Assembly (NCBI GenBank): GCA_021229015.1
Contig: CM037789.1
Coordinates: 39,530,926 to 39,594,925 of the forward strand
Length of the DNA: 64,000 nt
Direction: 5' to 3'
DNA from: Solen grandis
Taxonomy: Eukaryota > Mollusca > Bivalvia > Adapedonta > Solenidae
This document shows positions 1-12,041 of this stretch, piece after piece (position 1 is the stretch's first letter; each line of letters opens with the position of its first letter). The notes under the pieces are model-generated. The model was not told the DNA's origin. It did no database searches and worked only from the letters and a program-made list of their open reading frames with translations. The position numbers and the translations under genes were made by a program.

Positions 1-1079
1 CATGGCAGGATCTTTGTTACATAAAGTGAGAGTGTATGTCACATTTGATCATACACAGACTTGATATTAAGATATCACTACCGATGAAAGCAAAGTTTCT
101 GTATCCTTAAACAAAATGTGTTACGTCAATTTAGTGAGAAGGTTAAAGAATTAAATAAAACATAGATATTTCATATGGAAAAAATAAATATTAATAAAGT
201 ACGTTTGCTGTTTCTTAATTTGAACGTTTGTGAGGCGTAATTCATCAAATGTCAGACTTGAAGTTAGTCAGCACCTTACTTAATTTGTACGGGTGATAAT
301 GAACATTTACTGTTATGATCTAAGATTAAATTAGTATATCTTACCTTGATTTGGAAACAACTTCTTACAACTTATACTCTTATAGCGTTTTTTGTTTTTG
401 TTTTGTTTTTTTTTTTTTTTCGGTTCGTCCTTACGTTGCGCCAAAACCGCAGTTACCTCCCATGAATTTTGACCGTATAGCTACTTCGTTTCGCGCTTTT
501 GAAGGCCGTTTAATATTGCTGTTGTACAAAGGTTGGAGTACCTCCATTAGTTGGTTAGGCAATTATTCGTTTGTTTGATTAATTTTTACATACTTATATT
601 AATTCAAATAGAGTGACAAAAATTCACTATACATGTATATACATTGTAGTTTCTTTGTTTTATTTCAAAATGCATTATCTGCAATAATAAAATTGGAAAT
701 CCTAAGATTTTGATCGTACATTTGCGTGCATACATTAAACAGTATTTGAAGTTTCATTATTTATTAATAATTTAAAATAAAACAGATTGAAGTAATGAGT
801 AATGTTATATTAACCTTATTTTAATTGTACATTAGTATTAAAGAACAATCACATGGTATTCATCGTAACAGCTTCTTGATTAAGAGCAGTATATACGAGT
901 ACTCTAGGGCTTTACAAACACACTTCCTTAGAAAATATCGAATATATAATATAATTTCCAAATTAAATAGAAGAGACATATCTCAGCGCTAAGTTGGTAT
1001 ATATTTTTTATGTTCCACGTAATATATATTGCATGGCTTCGTGAGATGATCTTGAATAACCCGCACACTATACATGAGT
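1..1079. other. AT-rich intergenic DNA
   Basis: No gene, RNA or repeat structure recognised. A T-run at 404-420 is the only notable feature. Confidence 0.5.
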
Positions 1080-1112
1080 GCGCGCATGCGCACGAATGTA
1101 TGTGGGCGGGTT
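1080..1112. promoter_or_regulatory. NRF1-like palindrome with a GC box
   Basis: TGCGCGCATGCGCAC (about 1080-1094) is followed by GTGGGCGGG (about 1102-1110) in an AT-rich region. No associated gene was found. Confidence 0.3.
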
Positions 1113-2340
1113 AATCAGGATCACGAGTGATGCCAGTGCAATATATGTCTTGTAACATGGCCAAATATAGGAAAAGAGGCGGCAATACGGTCTCGAGACT
1201 TTTTATGCAGGTGATCCAAAATGTTGAGCGCTTTGGATATCAAAAAGAAACTCCATGAACATTACCAATCAGTTAAAGGAAAATTCAACTTAACCAATCA
1301 AATGACTCTTTCGAAACAAACCCTCACATTTGGGTGCCTTCCGTACAGATCGTCAAGAACCTTTGAATAGAGAAGGACGTACTGAATTGGTGCTAATAAT
1401 CAGTCAAAGTTGTTAGATTTCACGTTTTAGCCATGGATGTGAACGACAGTGCGGAAAATCTTTTCTAATCACAAGTTAACGATTCTATTCCATATTTTCA
1501 AGAGGTCTCAGTGTGCTAATACTAGTTTCAAACATTTGGTATAACATCACTAGTGTCTGTGATATGCTTTTCATGACATCCAACAGTTACTCACGAACGT
1601 TGAATAATGTAATCTTGTACAACTAACAAAAATAGCAGGTTTTTGTTGTTGTTTTGGGTTGTTTTTTTCTGAATCGAGGCAAAATATGCCGAAGTAGTTG
1701 TGACAGCTTAAAATAACCTTATGTACCACGTCGTATGGCCGGACTGCTAATTTCTACTTCACTTTAATTCTTATTTTTGTCTCATTGTAAAAAAAAACAA
1801 AAACAAAAAAAAAAAAAAAAAAACATTAAGACTCCCTCCCCCGCAAAAAAGGGGGGGGGGGCTGGAGAAAGGGTCTATTTGGATTCCTCTTACTAAGTGA
1901 TACTAAAGACCACCTAAAGGTCTTGCAGCCATACCTGTGCAGATTCTGTTAACCGAGTGTCCGCCATTACTGTGCGGTTATCTGGATAAATGCATGGTCC
2001 GCCATTACCTGGATAACTGCACGGTTTTTCATCAGTTATTGCATGGGCGTGGAAACTCCGCCCACTAAAAAGAGTGCGGTATCGAATTAAACATGAGTAC
2101 TTTTCTACAGAAAACTACTCAGGCCGTGTTACAATTATCATAAGAGATTACTTATTAAGTGAATATGGAACTTTAAAACATGAGGGGGTTTTAAAGTCGT
2201 GTATGAAGTCAGAGCTGGAAACATCATTAAGCGATTTATTTTCATTCTATCGGTCTTGACAACTTTGCTTCATAAATGGTGACTTTTACTCGGACTATGT
2301 CTAATTGAGACAGATAGAATGATGCTTAAGTAATTATCAC
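1113..2340. other. Intergenic DNA with A and G homopolymers
   Basis: Contains a long A-rich run (about 1789-1823) followed by a G-run (about 1851-1861) and two related GTCCGCCATTAC segments (about 1960 and 2000). No gene recognised. Confidence 0.5.
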
Positions 2341-2500
2341 GCCGTGATATGTGGTATACTACTACACCCAAGTCACATTATCCTGACACCGGGCCAACAA
2401 GTTCCGGAAGTATCCTGTATATATACTGATCTACCAGCGCCACTTTTACGACTTGGATATGTCGCAGTTGGGGATCGAACCCACAACCCTCAATCATATG
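2341..2500 (-). mobile_element. SINE fragment
   Basis: Carries CACATTATCCTGACACCGGG, TTTTACGACTTGGATATGTC and the B box complement GGGGATCGAACCCAC. Only linker, part of the body and part of the head survive. Confidence 0.78.
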
Positions 2501-2937
2501 TATGCAACAATAGCAGATTTTCAATGGTAGGTTATTGTTACTGTTTCTTTAAGGAAAAGTGTTTGTGTTTAATATTGATTCGTGGTAAACGAACACACAT
2601 TCTAATCCACCATTAAGGGAATACTAAAATAAAATACAGACAGATTGGAAACTACTTTGCATACAAAGGTCAAACAATCCAAATCGATGTGCCAAATGAC
2701 TTCTAAGAGAATGGTTCATCGAAATCAGAAAACTAATAAAGTGGCACGTCTTGGCCAAGAACAAATACACCCAAAGAAGTTCAACGTTTCTTAAATATTG
2801 ACGAATATGTTTAGTTTTCATCTCCGACCGAGTGGTGATACTTTGGAGTCAAATTCCATTTCTTATATTTCCATGCGTATTTATTCTAACTGTAATGATT
2901 TACTGATGATAAACTATGCCACTTCTGTCTAGTTTGC

Positions 2938-2938
<1 letters not shown>

Positions 2939-2996
<58 letters not shown>
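2939..2996. repeat. TA microsatellite
   Basis: About 28 uninterrupted TA units. Confidence 0.95.
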
Positions 2997-2999
<3 letters not shown>

Positions 3000-5246
3000 G
3001 TCCACGTTGCTATTTTCGTGGATCTTTTGCTCTTAAGCGTCTCACATCTCTTGCCTTCATCAGGACTTAGAACATATCTCAACACAAGCACTGTGGTCAG
3101 TTATTAAGCGCTCCCCCAAATTATCACAATTTCATTGTATTTTGCATCGTCGGACACCCAGGGTCGGTTCGTTCCGTTACTCTACATTCATCAACAGTAG
3201 GCTTTTCAACTAGTAAGTCGACGATTTAACGCATTAAGCAAGAAAACATTTAAGACAATCAAAATAGAGTTTACATGAAGGATACTCTCCGAGTGAAGGT
3301 AAGAAATATCAGCGCTGTGAGATATATTATATAGAGTATAGGATATTACGATACGAAAGTTCAGATTGGTTTTCGATCTCAACGACGAGATAATAGAAAA
3401 AAAATCCACGGGTGGTGTATCGTGAGTTGCGTTATCGGCCGCCGTTGGTTATGCGACTTTTTGTAGGGACATACATATATTAAATTAAACTCTACGTTGA
3501 AAATCGTAAAATGTCAGCAGAACTAATAGAGTGCATTAATTTGCGTAATTACATGGAAGTACAAAACTATGTGTTATAGAAGGCCTAACATATATACAAG
3601 CCTCGAGGCTGCGAATTACTTTTTCTCTTCTACTCATCTACGCTGTCAATACAACCAAAGCATTCAGTGCACTTGGACACTGTCTACAAAAATTAAATGA
3701 AATAGTGATAAATATAAACCCAGTGTGCTCTAGAGAGTCAAAGGTCATATAAAGCCAAGAAATCTTTTTTTTTCAAGCATCTAGTTATTAGTTTGTCTGC
3801 TGAACTCGCACTTTATTTCATGATAACCCCGCCGGCAATCTTTCGGTGGTGATTAAGTTTGCTTCACAATAATTCATGACAACGATTCCATTCATAAGAT
3901 GCATACCTAAGGAGGTCATGACCTTACTTCAATGATAGTCATCTGATGTACATTCTATCTCGTTTTAACAACGTATGCATGCTTGAAAATTTAAAAAGTT
4001 AGTATGATTGCCTTTTTATTTCAGAGTTTGGGAATTATCTGGGGCTATAACTCGTTATTATACAAAAAGTGATTCTAATGCGAAGCACTACATTTTTGCA
4101 GAAGTAGATTTTTATGTTTGTAAATTGCGTTGCTGTTTTTCAGAAATGGCAAAATGGCATGGATATTTTGTTCAGGGTTAAAATGGACGCTTCAAATGCA
4201 AAATAATTGTAAAAAAAAACATGTTGCTTTTCAAAAGCGGTTAAACGTATGATTTAAAACGTAAAATGTAACATTCAGTTCGTATTCACATACTGAGCGC
4301 GGAGTGATACAGTTAAATCGACAATGTCGATTTTCAAGGAGTACCTCTGATTTGCAGCTTCAAAAGACTGGGCTAAGCCGGCAGTCTAGAAACATATGTC
4401 ACTGTCCCTTCTAACCAGATAACATTCAATATATGCATCTGCATTTTATTGTCCATATGCAACTCATATTACATGTTACAAAAATGATCCTCGTCGAGCG
4501 TTAATGGAGGGTTAACTGCGACGCACTTGCATATGTCATAAACTAAATCAAACAATGTCATGAAGACAATGGCTTTGGAGGATATCTGTATAGGTGATAT
4601 CCTTCACTGACGGGTATGTTGATAAATGTATCAACTTTTTCAAAAAAGTGTTTCATTTACGAGGATTTTATACAAAAAATGCAAATGCGATCAGTTACGG
4701 ATTGTTCTGATCCCAGACGATTTGCATCATTGTTGCATAAAAATGCACGACATTGAATATTTTAATTGAACTTTTCTCTATTGATTTGATTTGAGGCGGA
4801 TGTAGTAAATGTGAAATTCGGTGTGAGTTGCCGGATCTTACTTTTATATGGGTCTCAGATGAAGAGGTGCAATTTTTAAAGTAATATTTAACTAAATCTG
4901 TTTTTTTTTTAATTACATGTCATGATATATATACAGGCATGATTGGGTATTTGTATACCTATTATCATAGAAAAAGGAAATGACTCAAAAATTATGAATC
5001 TGAGCCTGAGTTTAAATCATAGACTCGAGAGATTGATGAGGTAGAGTCTTGGTTGAAAGTAAGCTACCTTCTGATGCTGTTGTTTTGCTGTTGTTTTTGA
5101 TCTTTATATTGAGTGTTTGATGTGCTGTTATTGTTTTCTAATCCCCTGTATAGGAAATATACTGCTGTACTAAATAACCAAGGGGTCAATGTTTCGGACC
5201 ATCATATCCTCTCATCGTTAAGATACGTTATATTGGTATGATGGTC
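2997..5246. other. Intergenic DNA
   Basis: No gene recognised. A small hairpin, GGATATC...GATATCC, is near 4577-4601. Confidence 0.45.
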
Positions 5247-5447
5247 TAACAAGTTTTCGGGGTACTAACGAGATCGATCCATATTTGCATATCAAATATC
5301 ATTAAAATTTTCATTTAATTAGAATAAAGGGGTGCAACAATAAATTTTGTCACTCCCTGTACACATTTGCGATCTTAAATTCATCTCGATCAAAACAGAG
5401 CAGCGATCATTCCAATGTAGGTCAACGGTGATGACATAAAAATTTAC

Positions 5448-6240
5448 TAACAAGTTTTCGGGGTATTTTCAAATTAAGCTCAACATACTCTGTTAGTTAA
5501 ATACGCATCACAATTCCATTTCAGGGAATTAATGCTGTTATGATTTGATATTTGTAGAGCCTTTATTTCGTCTGAGATGCTGATTTTGTTATTTTTTTTC
5601 TGATTAGCATCCACGGTCGGAAAAATTTGCAACTTTATCCGGGAAAACTGCTGTTCTTACACCCACCCCCTTCGACGATCGTTTTTTTTCATTTTAAACT
5701 TAATGACAGTTACCATTGATGACACATGTGGATAATTGAAACATTTTTACACATATTCATCACAAAACATATACTTTACACGCCTTAAAAAGCTTCTCGC
5801 ACAAGCTATTTTCCAACCCCTTAAAATTCATACCAAATATCCACCATTTTTTTTATTCAAATTAAGCCATCATGTGACTTATTATCCGGGTAATTGATAA
5901 CATTCAGTTTGCTGTCTGCGCAAAATACTAAACCTGTAAGTTGTATTAACTTAAATAAAAAATATAAATGGATTTTTGTTTGAAAATATGTCAATTTAAA
6001 TAATTCAGATGAGTTTGATCTACAAAATAGCTAATCAAATACGAGTTCAAGATTTTAATGAAATGGGCGTGCATCTTAAACATTGTCCAGAATTTACACA
6101 AGAAGTCACATGGTGTCTTAATTTGAATATTAGAGCATGGTTGACATTTGTTTTGATCATATGGGACAGCGAAAACAACTCGTCATATCACGTTCTCACG
6201 CGCAAACGGTGTAAAAGTAAAATACCCCGAAAACTTGTTA
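5448..6240. mobile_element. Non-autonomous TIR element, 793 bp, with perfect 22-bp ends
   Basis: The sequence beginning TAACAAGTTTTCGGGGTA at 5448-5469 has an exact 22-bp reverse complement at 6219-6240. No transposase is encoded in between; only short non-conserved ORFs are present. The end motif is also present as an extra copy at 5247-5265, and a partial second copy abuts the right end (6241-6255), so ends may be nested or tandem. No convincing target-site duplication is visible, so the superfamily cannot be assigned. Confidence 0.7.
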
Positions 6241-6827
6241 TACCCCGAAAACTGGTAGTCAACCATATACGTTGACCTGTATAAAAGTCTTATAACACCT
6301 CTGGAACTGCAGTATATTGACAAAAAAACTGTAATAATCAAACTATCGCTGTTTCGAATTATCGGAAATAGAATAATAGAAAGTGACAGATTATTTGTCA
6401 ATTTCCAAACTTTTACACATGATACATGCAAATATGTAAATCCTGTGACAGTAAAGGATGAGATTTTATTGGCTTATCCTGTTTCCAATTACTGCCCAAT
6501 TTTACATGAAAATGATTGACTGTCTACAAAATCTTGTTAGAAGAGGTACAAGTTTTCCAGTGGACATTCGTGATACAATGTTCCATCGTGAGCTATTCAT
6601 GTATCAAATGTGTGTGTTTGTGTATTCTTACACCGTACAACTTATTCCATATGCCTTGTATTAACTTAAATACTAATCTAAAAGTATAATAATGTATGTC
6701 TCCGTGACTTAGTGGTCGGTGCATGTAATTATTTCATTAAATTTTCATTTATACATATTTTTACGCGATTTTTTCTCTATAAGATTTGACATAAAGAGTT
6801 ACTGTGAACAATAGATTGTAGGGTATA

Positions 6828-6890
6828 CGCGCCATGGCCCTTTGGTAATGTATGTTACTACGAGAGTTGTGGGCTCGAACACTGTTCGGG
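6828..6890 (+). mobile_element. tRNA-like relic
   Basis: GGCCCTTTGGTAATG and a B-box-like GGGCTCGAACACTG are in tRNA-like spacing. The rest is degraded. Confidence 0.3.
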
Positions 6891-7881
6891 GGGATTATTA
6901 TAAGTTGTAAGAACTTGCTTCCCTGCCGAGATAAAGTAACAATAACTGTTGTCATGCTGTATCCAGTCACACGACGCTTCTCAGAAGCTGGTCAGTGTTT
7001 CATGATTTCTTCGAATTAGAATTTGTCATTCGAAAGATGGAAAAACAGAAGAACAGAGGCATATCATTTTGATATGATTTACCACCAGCCCGCCACTTTT
7101 TTCCAGTTTTTGTGTCTTCAGCATCTATGAATTATTTGTTGCGAAAGATGTGATAAAATATCAGAGCGATTATACATTTTCAACCATGAGACAGTCATGT
7201 TTCATGGTTCATGATAGTGGTACATCTTTTTAGATTTATATATTTGATTTAAGTCGTGTTTTCTTAATTACTAATGAAGAAGGCTTATAAAAAATTTATT
7301 CGTATGAAATGAAATGTAGGGAAACATAAATAAATTCAAATAAATGTTCGCAAGCATTCACGTAATTTCATAGAATATCAACAACGTTTGATTTAGAAAA
7401 GCTCCAAATAATGAAGACTTGAATTATCTAGCGTAATTCTGGTATGTAAGCGAACCATAATGAGTTACAGGTCGAGTTAACATTTCAGTTACTTTCGCGC
7501 AGGTTTGACAGAATTACAACCACTGAACTTCGAACATTTCTCCTACGAAAATAAATAATTCCCTGACCTTAACTTTTATTTGAATGAAAATAGGTATGGT
7601 CACAAACAATGACATGTGCTCCTTTGTTAACATCATGTTTGTGGGACAAATCTAACTGAGTGTAATCTATTGTTGATATGCTAATAGGTGGGTCATGTAA
7701 TTATGCATTGCGGGATTGAGCATTTCGATCGCATTTAGGCATGTAGTTTTTTAACTTTACTGCCAATATTTCCATAAAGTTCAAAAAGGGTTATCAATTT
7801 GAATTATATATAGTTGTGTTTAAGATAGAAAATGAAATTTTCTCCAGGAGCCTCTTCATTTTCGTAGATATTACATATGAA

Positions 7882-7945
7882 CACCAGTGGTCCAGTGGTA
7901 GTGGACATGACTACAGACTTGAAGTTTATGGTTCGAACCCCCGTT
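7882..7945 (+). mobile_element. tRNA-like relic with A and B boxes
   Basis: TGGTCCAGTGGTAGTGG and GGTTCGAACCC are spaced like internal polymerase III promoter boxes. No closed acceptor stem or anticodon arm could be built by eye. Confidence 0.4.
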
Positions 7946-9415
7946 TGTTCAATATTCGTTTATTATCTTCCCTGGTGCAAAGCACTGGCCCAACATAGAA
8001 ACCATCGAAAAAGAAAGTTTATAAAGATTCTATTTATAAAATCAACGTGAAAATAAAGTAAATTATGTGTAGTATGTGGCTACACATGTATTTTACGCAT
8101 TGTTTCTTTTGTTGTTTGTTATCTGTTGTTTTTCTTTTCTTTCCTTATTTAGCACGTAACTACCAGACGGGAGTGAATTATGTTAAATATGGCTTTTCAG
8201 CGTTAATATGAATAAGCTGCCATATGTACATAAAATCTTTTCTTTTTTTCTTTTGGGGGATTACAGCGGTATAAAAAATATATTTGATAATTTCACAGTG
8301 AAAATTAAAAAAAAGATTTACTTATTTCAAGATAAAAGAAATAACAATGTGCTTGATTTTGTGGAAGATGAAATATTTTAAAATAAAAAGAACATTTGTC
8401 TTTTTTGTTTGTGAAATATACAATGTTTTATTTCATATCTTGAATTTCGAAAATTCCTCTTTCCTGGCTAAGCCACCTGTGAAAATACAAGTTTTTGAAG
8501 TTCATTCGATGAAATAGAATTGCGTCTTCCACAAAAACGAACCATTATCCTTTACATATCACTCATAACGATGTGTTACGGATCAGTCGCGGATTATGTT
8601 GGGGATTGTGGGGCCGTGTTGTGATATTTGATCCTTATTTATTATTCCAGTGGGAAATAAATGAAATGGTCGTTTTGTAATCCCATACCATAATGTTTGG
8701 CAGAAAAGAGAGAGCCGTAGACAATGTTTTAAACTTTGTTTTTGTAAGACTTAGGCATGACATAATTATTTTCCATTAATTCTTAATGCGTGGAAATGAT
8801 AAATCGTGTATTCGATTCCATTCTGTGACAATGTCTTAGAAACTGGGGAATTGCTTGCTGATATTTCCTCAGTCTGTGTAGTATGATTTATGACACCACG
8901 CGCTTTTATGTCGTTAAAGGGAGCTGTAACAGTTAAAACAGACGATATTTAAACAAACTTACTCTGATACCTGACAAGGACAGCGTCCCAAATGTCGTTT
9001 GTTTCTCTACCAAACGAATAAGCAGTTTGAAATTAAGATATCACTGAAAATGACAATTGAATAATATATGCATATACAAATTAATTGGGTATTTTTTTAA
9101 TTTAAAACCAAATTATGTTGTTCCGTATTCCCACTTTGATAAGTTATTGCACTGTTCAAAGAACCATTACCAAAAAAAAAAAAGGTTTTCGTAACCTACA
9201 AGACCAAAGTTTCCAATATTCTTTGTGAATAATATCTAATGTTTATTCAAAGCCAAACATTGCTTTTCTAATTAAAAAAAATGCATCTTCTCAACTTGAA
9301 GATTAAAAAGAAAAGAAAGAAAAAACTTGTATTGTCTTTGGACATTGGTATGAGGAATATTGATAGATATGTGGCAGCAGTTGGAGTACAGGCACAGCTA
9401 GAGAGAGAAAGAAGC

Positions 9416-9830
9416 TTGGCTGAGATGTTCCAGTTACCGCCTTAATGGTGAGAGATTGTGGGTTTGATCCAAGATCGCGACATACCAAATTCGTTAAAAT
9501 TTGTACTGGTGTAACCCCCTTTGCTTGTCGCTCAGCATACCGTATAACGGGGTATTTTTTTACGTGCTGCTACTTTTTACTAATTTTACGACCTAAACAG
9601 ATTCGTAAAAATGGACACAATAAATTGCAGCGTCAAATCTAAGAGTAAGATCTAATCACTATACGATCTTACCAAGTCAACTAGAGTATAAGATTAGACT
9701 GTTTGACCAGTTGTCAGAATAATGTGACTCGGTATGGTATTATGTCACATGTCTACGTTGTGATACTTCATTATCTTAAATAGGAAAATGCTTCAAATGA
9801 CTGAAAACAAACAAATACTCTAAAGATAGA
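9416..9830 (+). mobile_element. SINE interrupted by about 150 bases
   Basis: The head (TTGGCTGAGATGTTCCAG, B box in GTGGGTTTGATCC) and linker (GACATACCAAATTCGTTAAA, GCTCAGCATACCG) are separated from the body (GTCAGAATAATGTGAC, GTCACATGTCTACG, ATGACTGAAAACAAAC) by unrelated sequence at about 9545-9690. Confidence 0.7.
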
Positions 9831-9887
9831 CAACGTCCATCGGTGAAAAATGTTTTCATGTCGTTCTTTGCGATTTCATATAGACAG

Positions 9888-10050
9888 GTGGCATGATAAC
9901 CCATTATCCATACATTGGGTTAACCAGTTCTGAAACTATAATACTTGCTTATCGCTAAGCAGAATATTTCATATCAGTACCGTTTTTGACGACTTTGGTA
10001 GGTTGCCGCCTGGGATCGTACCCACGGCCTACCGGAACTAACCATTTTGC
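9888..10050 (-). mobile_element. SINE fragment
   Basis: Shows a degraded minus-strand body (GGTGGCATGATAACCCATTA), linker (ACGACTTTGGTAGGTTGCCG) and B box complement (GGGATCGTACCCACGG). It faces the SINE at 9416-9830. Confidence 0.65.
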
Positions 10051-10699
10051 AACCAATGAAGGTATAATCTATATGATTAAAATGATGGAAATTAAAAATT
10101 GTTCATTTTGTTTTAGGTCGCATTGCGAAAAGGCAAAGTTAGTCATTTCAATAATTCACAAACTTAGCAAATAATGTACTTATTTAAGTTGTCTTACATG
10201 TTTGTTCAAGGTTTGCAGGATGACTCTGATATGCATGTATTTTAATTTGAATTGAAACGTTTAGTTTGTGTCTAGACGCAATGTAACTTTTAGATGAAAG
10301 AGATTTATAAATTAGATTATCTGGAAAAATACGGCCAGACAGATATTTTCTTGATAATTAAACTCTGTTGGCAACAAATAAAATCCTTTAAGCCATAATG
10401 TTATCGACGATGACACGCGCATTTTGATAAGGCTTTTGGATATTCTGCAATTACGCAATGTCCGGACATCTAATACCAATCTTCGATTCGTAAAAATACC
10501 AAGACAAACTACGCTTTATCCGCTGACGATTCATTGTATGCGTAAATAATACGGTTAAGAGGCTTTTGTGCTTGTAGCACACGGAATGAATAATAAGTAT
10601 GATCTCGCTCAACGATATCGGGAGTTCCGGCTGTAAACCGGAAGTTGTAATATATGGTACCTTGCCGCGGTGATGGTGTTGAAGTGGAGTCACCATTTA

Positions 10700-10912
10700 G
10701 TGTTTGTTTCGTTGTTGGATTTTGGATTTTACGTCCCACCAACAGTATTTTAGTCATTTAGAGTCTACTTGAGACACATATAGTGCTGCCACATTGCAGT
10801 ATCACGCAGTAGACATGTGGCATGAATCCATATTTAGTCAATTTATCTTGACACCGGGCCAATCAGTCCTGGAACTACCCTTATATGCCGAGTGTCATGC
10901 AAGGAATATTTA
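10700..10912 (-). mobile_element. SINE body and tail
   Basis: TACGTCCCACCAACAGTATT, GTGCTGCCACATTGCAGTAT and CCAATCAGTCCTGGAACTAC match the body. It ends at CATGCAAGGAATA before the linker, so the tRNA head is absent. Confidence 0.82.
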
Positions 10913-11024
10913 TTTGTTTTATTTCTCTGTATATTTTGTCTGTATAATTGCTACATATCTGCTGTATTTTAATACAATAAACTTCATTGTTGTTGCTATT
11001 GTATATTCTCGGTAGTCCCGAAAA

Positions 11025-11025
<1 letters not shown>

Positions 11026-11070
<45 letters not shown>
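11026..11070. repeat. TA microsatellite
   Basis: About 22 TA units, followed by more AT-rich sequence. Confidence 0.95.
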
Positions 11071-11074
<4 letters not shown>

Positions 11075-11947
11075 TTTATATAAATAAATAATGCCCTGGG
11101 ATCGTTCGTAAAGTAACGTTATCAATCTCTCCCTCCCTCTCTCTTTCTCTCACACGCATGCACGCGCGCGCGATGACTTATAGTATATACAATATCAATA
11201 GCTCTTTACTCAAATGTCCCTGACTCGAATTCCATTAACCAAACTTTGCGCTAAGTAATGCTTAAATAGTCATCATAATCACCATTCTTGTTTCTCTAAA
11301 AAATATTCATTTCACAACAAATATACTGTAGTTTTTTTTTTTTCTGTTTTTTTTTGTTTTTTGTTTTTTTTTGTTTGTTTTTTTGTAATGGTTTATGTTA
11401 GTCAAATACAGTACTTAGATAGTTTGCACACAGAAATGGTGGATTACTTCTATGTGTCTACCTTATTTCAGATTTATAGGGTTACTTAGCACTAGGTATT
11501 GTTTATGGAATTTGAGCGAGTTTAGAAAATCACCGGCCTGCCGAGTGAACAATATATACGTATCTGTACTTCCTCCTATATCGGAAATCATTTACAGATA
11601 CAAATGTGAAATAAACATCATTTTGCAGTTTGTCCTACTTAATTGTCCAATGAAATGCTTGTATTTCGTTCAAAATTTGAAAAATATATTGCATAAAATG
11701 AACCGTGATATTTTGATATGGAGAAAATATGGCGCCTACGTGACCAAAGATCATTATGGGCGGAGCTTCTTGATGCGGCGAATGATTACGTCATGTTTTG
11801 TTTGATGTAAACATAAATGTACCCAGCAACACTGACTCTGAACTGTACTTACAACATCACGTGTAATGTCAAACACACCGGAAGCGGTTCCATAAGTCGT
11901 GGTCAAAGGCAAACATGAGTTGCGTACGTGACAAACTGTAAATATGC

Positions 11948-12041
11948 TATCGTTTATAATTTAATTTATATTGATTTATTGCAGCGCTCCGTTTCGCGTC
12001 GCTTGCGATAAATTCCATAGAATTTAAAATATAAACGATAA
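11948..12041. repeat. Fold-back palindrome, copy 1
   Basis: A left arm beginning TATCGTTTATAATTTAATTT and a right arm ending AAAATATAAACGATA are imperfect inverted repeats around a GC-rich core (11987-12006) containing CTCCGTTTCGCGTCGCTTGC. Flanking arm words TTTATTGCA and TGCGATAAATTC bound the core. A related element is at 18234-18330. Confidence 0.6.

Larger units (their letters stand above)
6256..9415. other. Intergenic DNA with tRNA-like relics
   Basis: Apart from the relics at 6828-6890 and 7882-7945, no gene or repeat is recognised. The ORFs are short and low-complexity. Confidence 0.45.

Noticed and set aside
11452..11805. 117-codon plus-strand ORF
   Set aside because: No domain, no splice or Kozak support, ordinary AT-rich composition; length is within chance for a 64-kb window.
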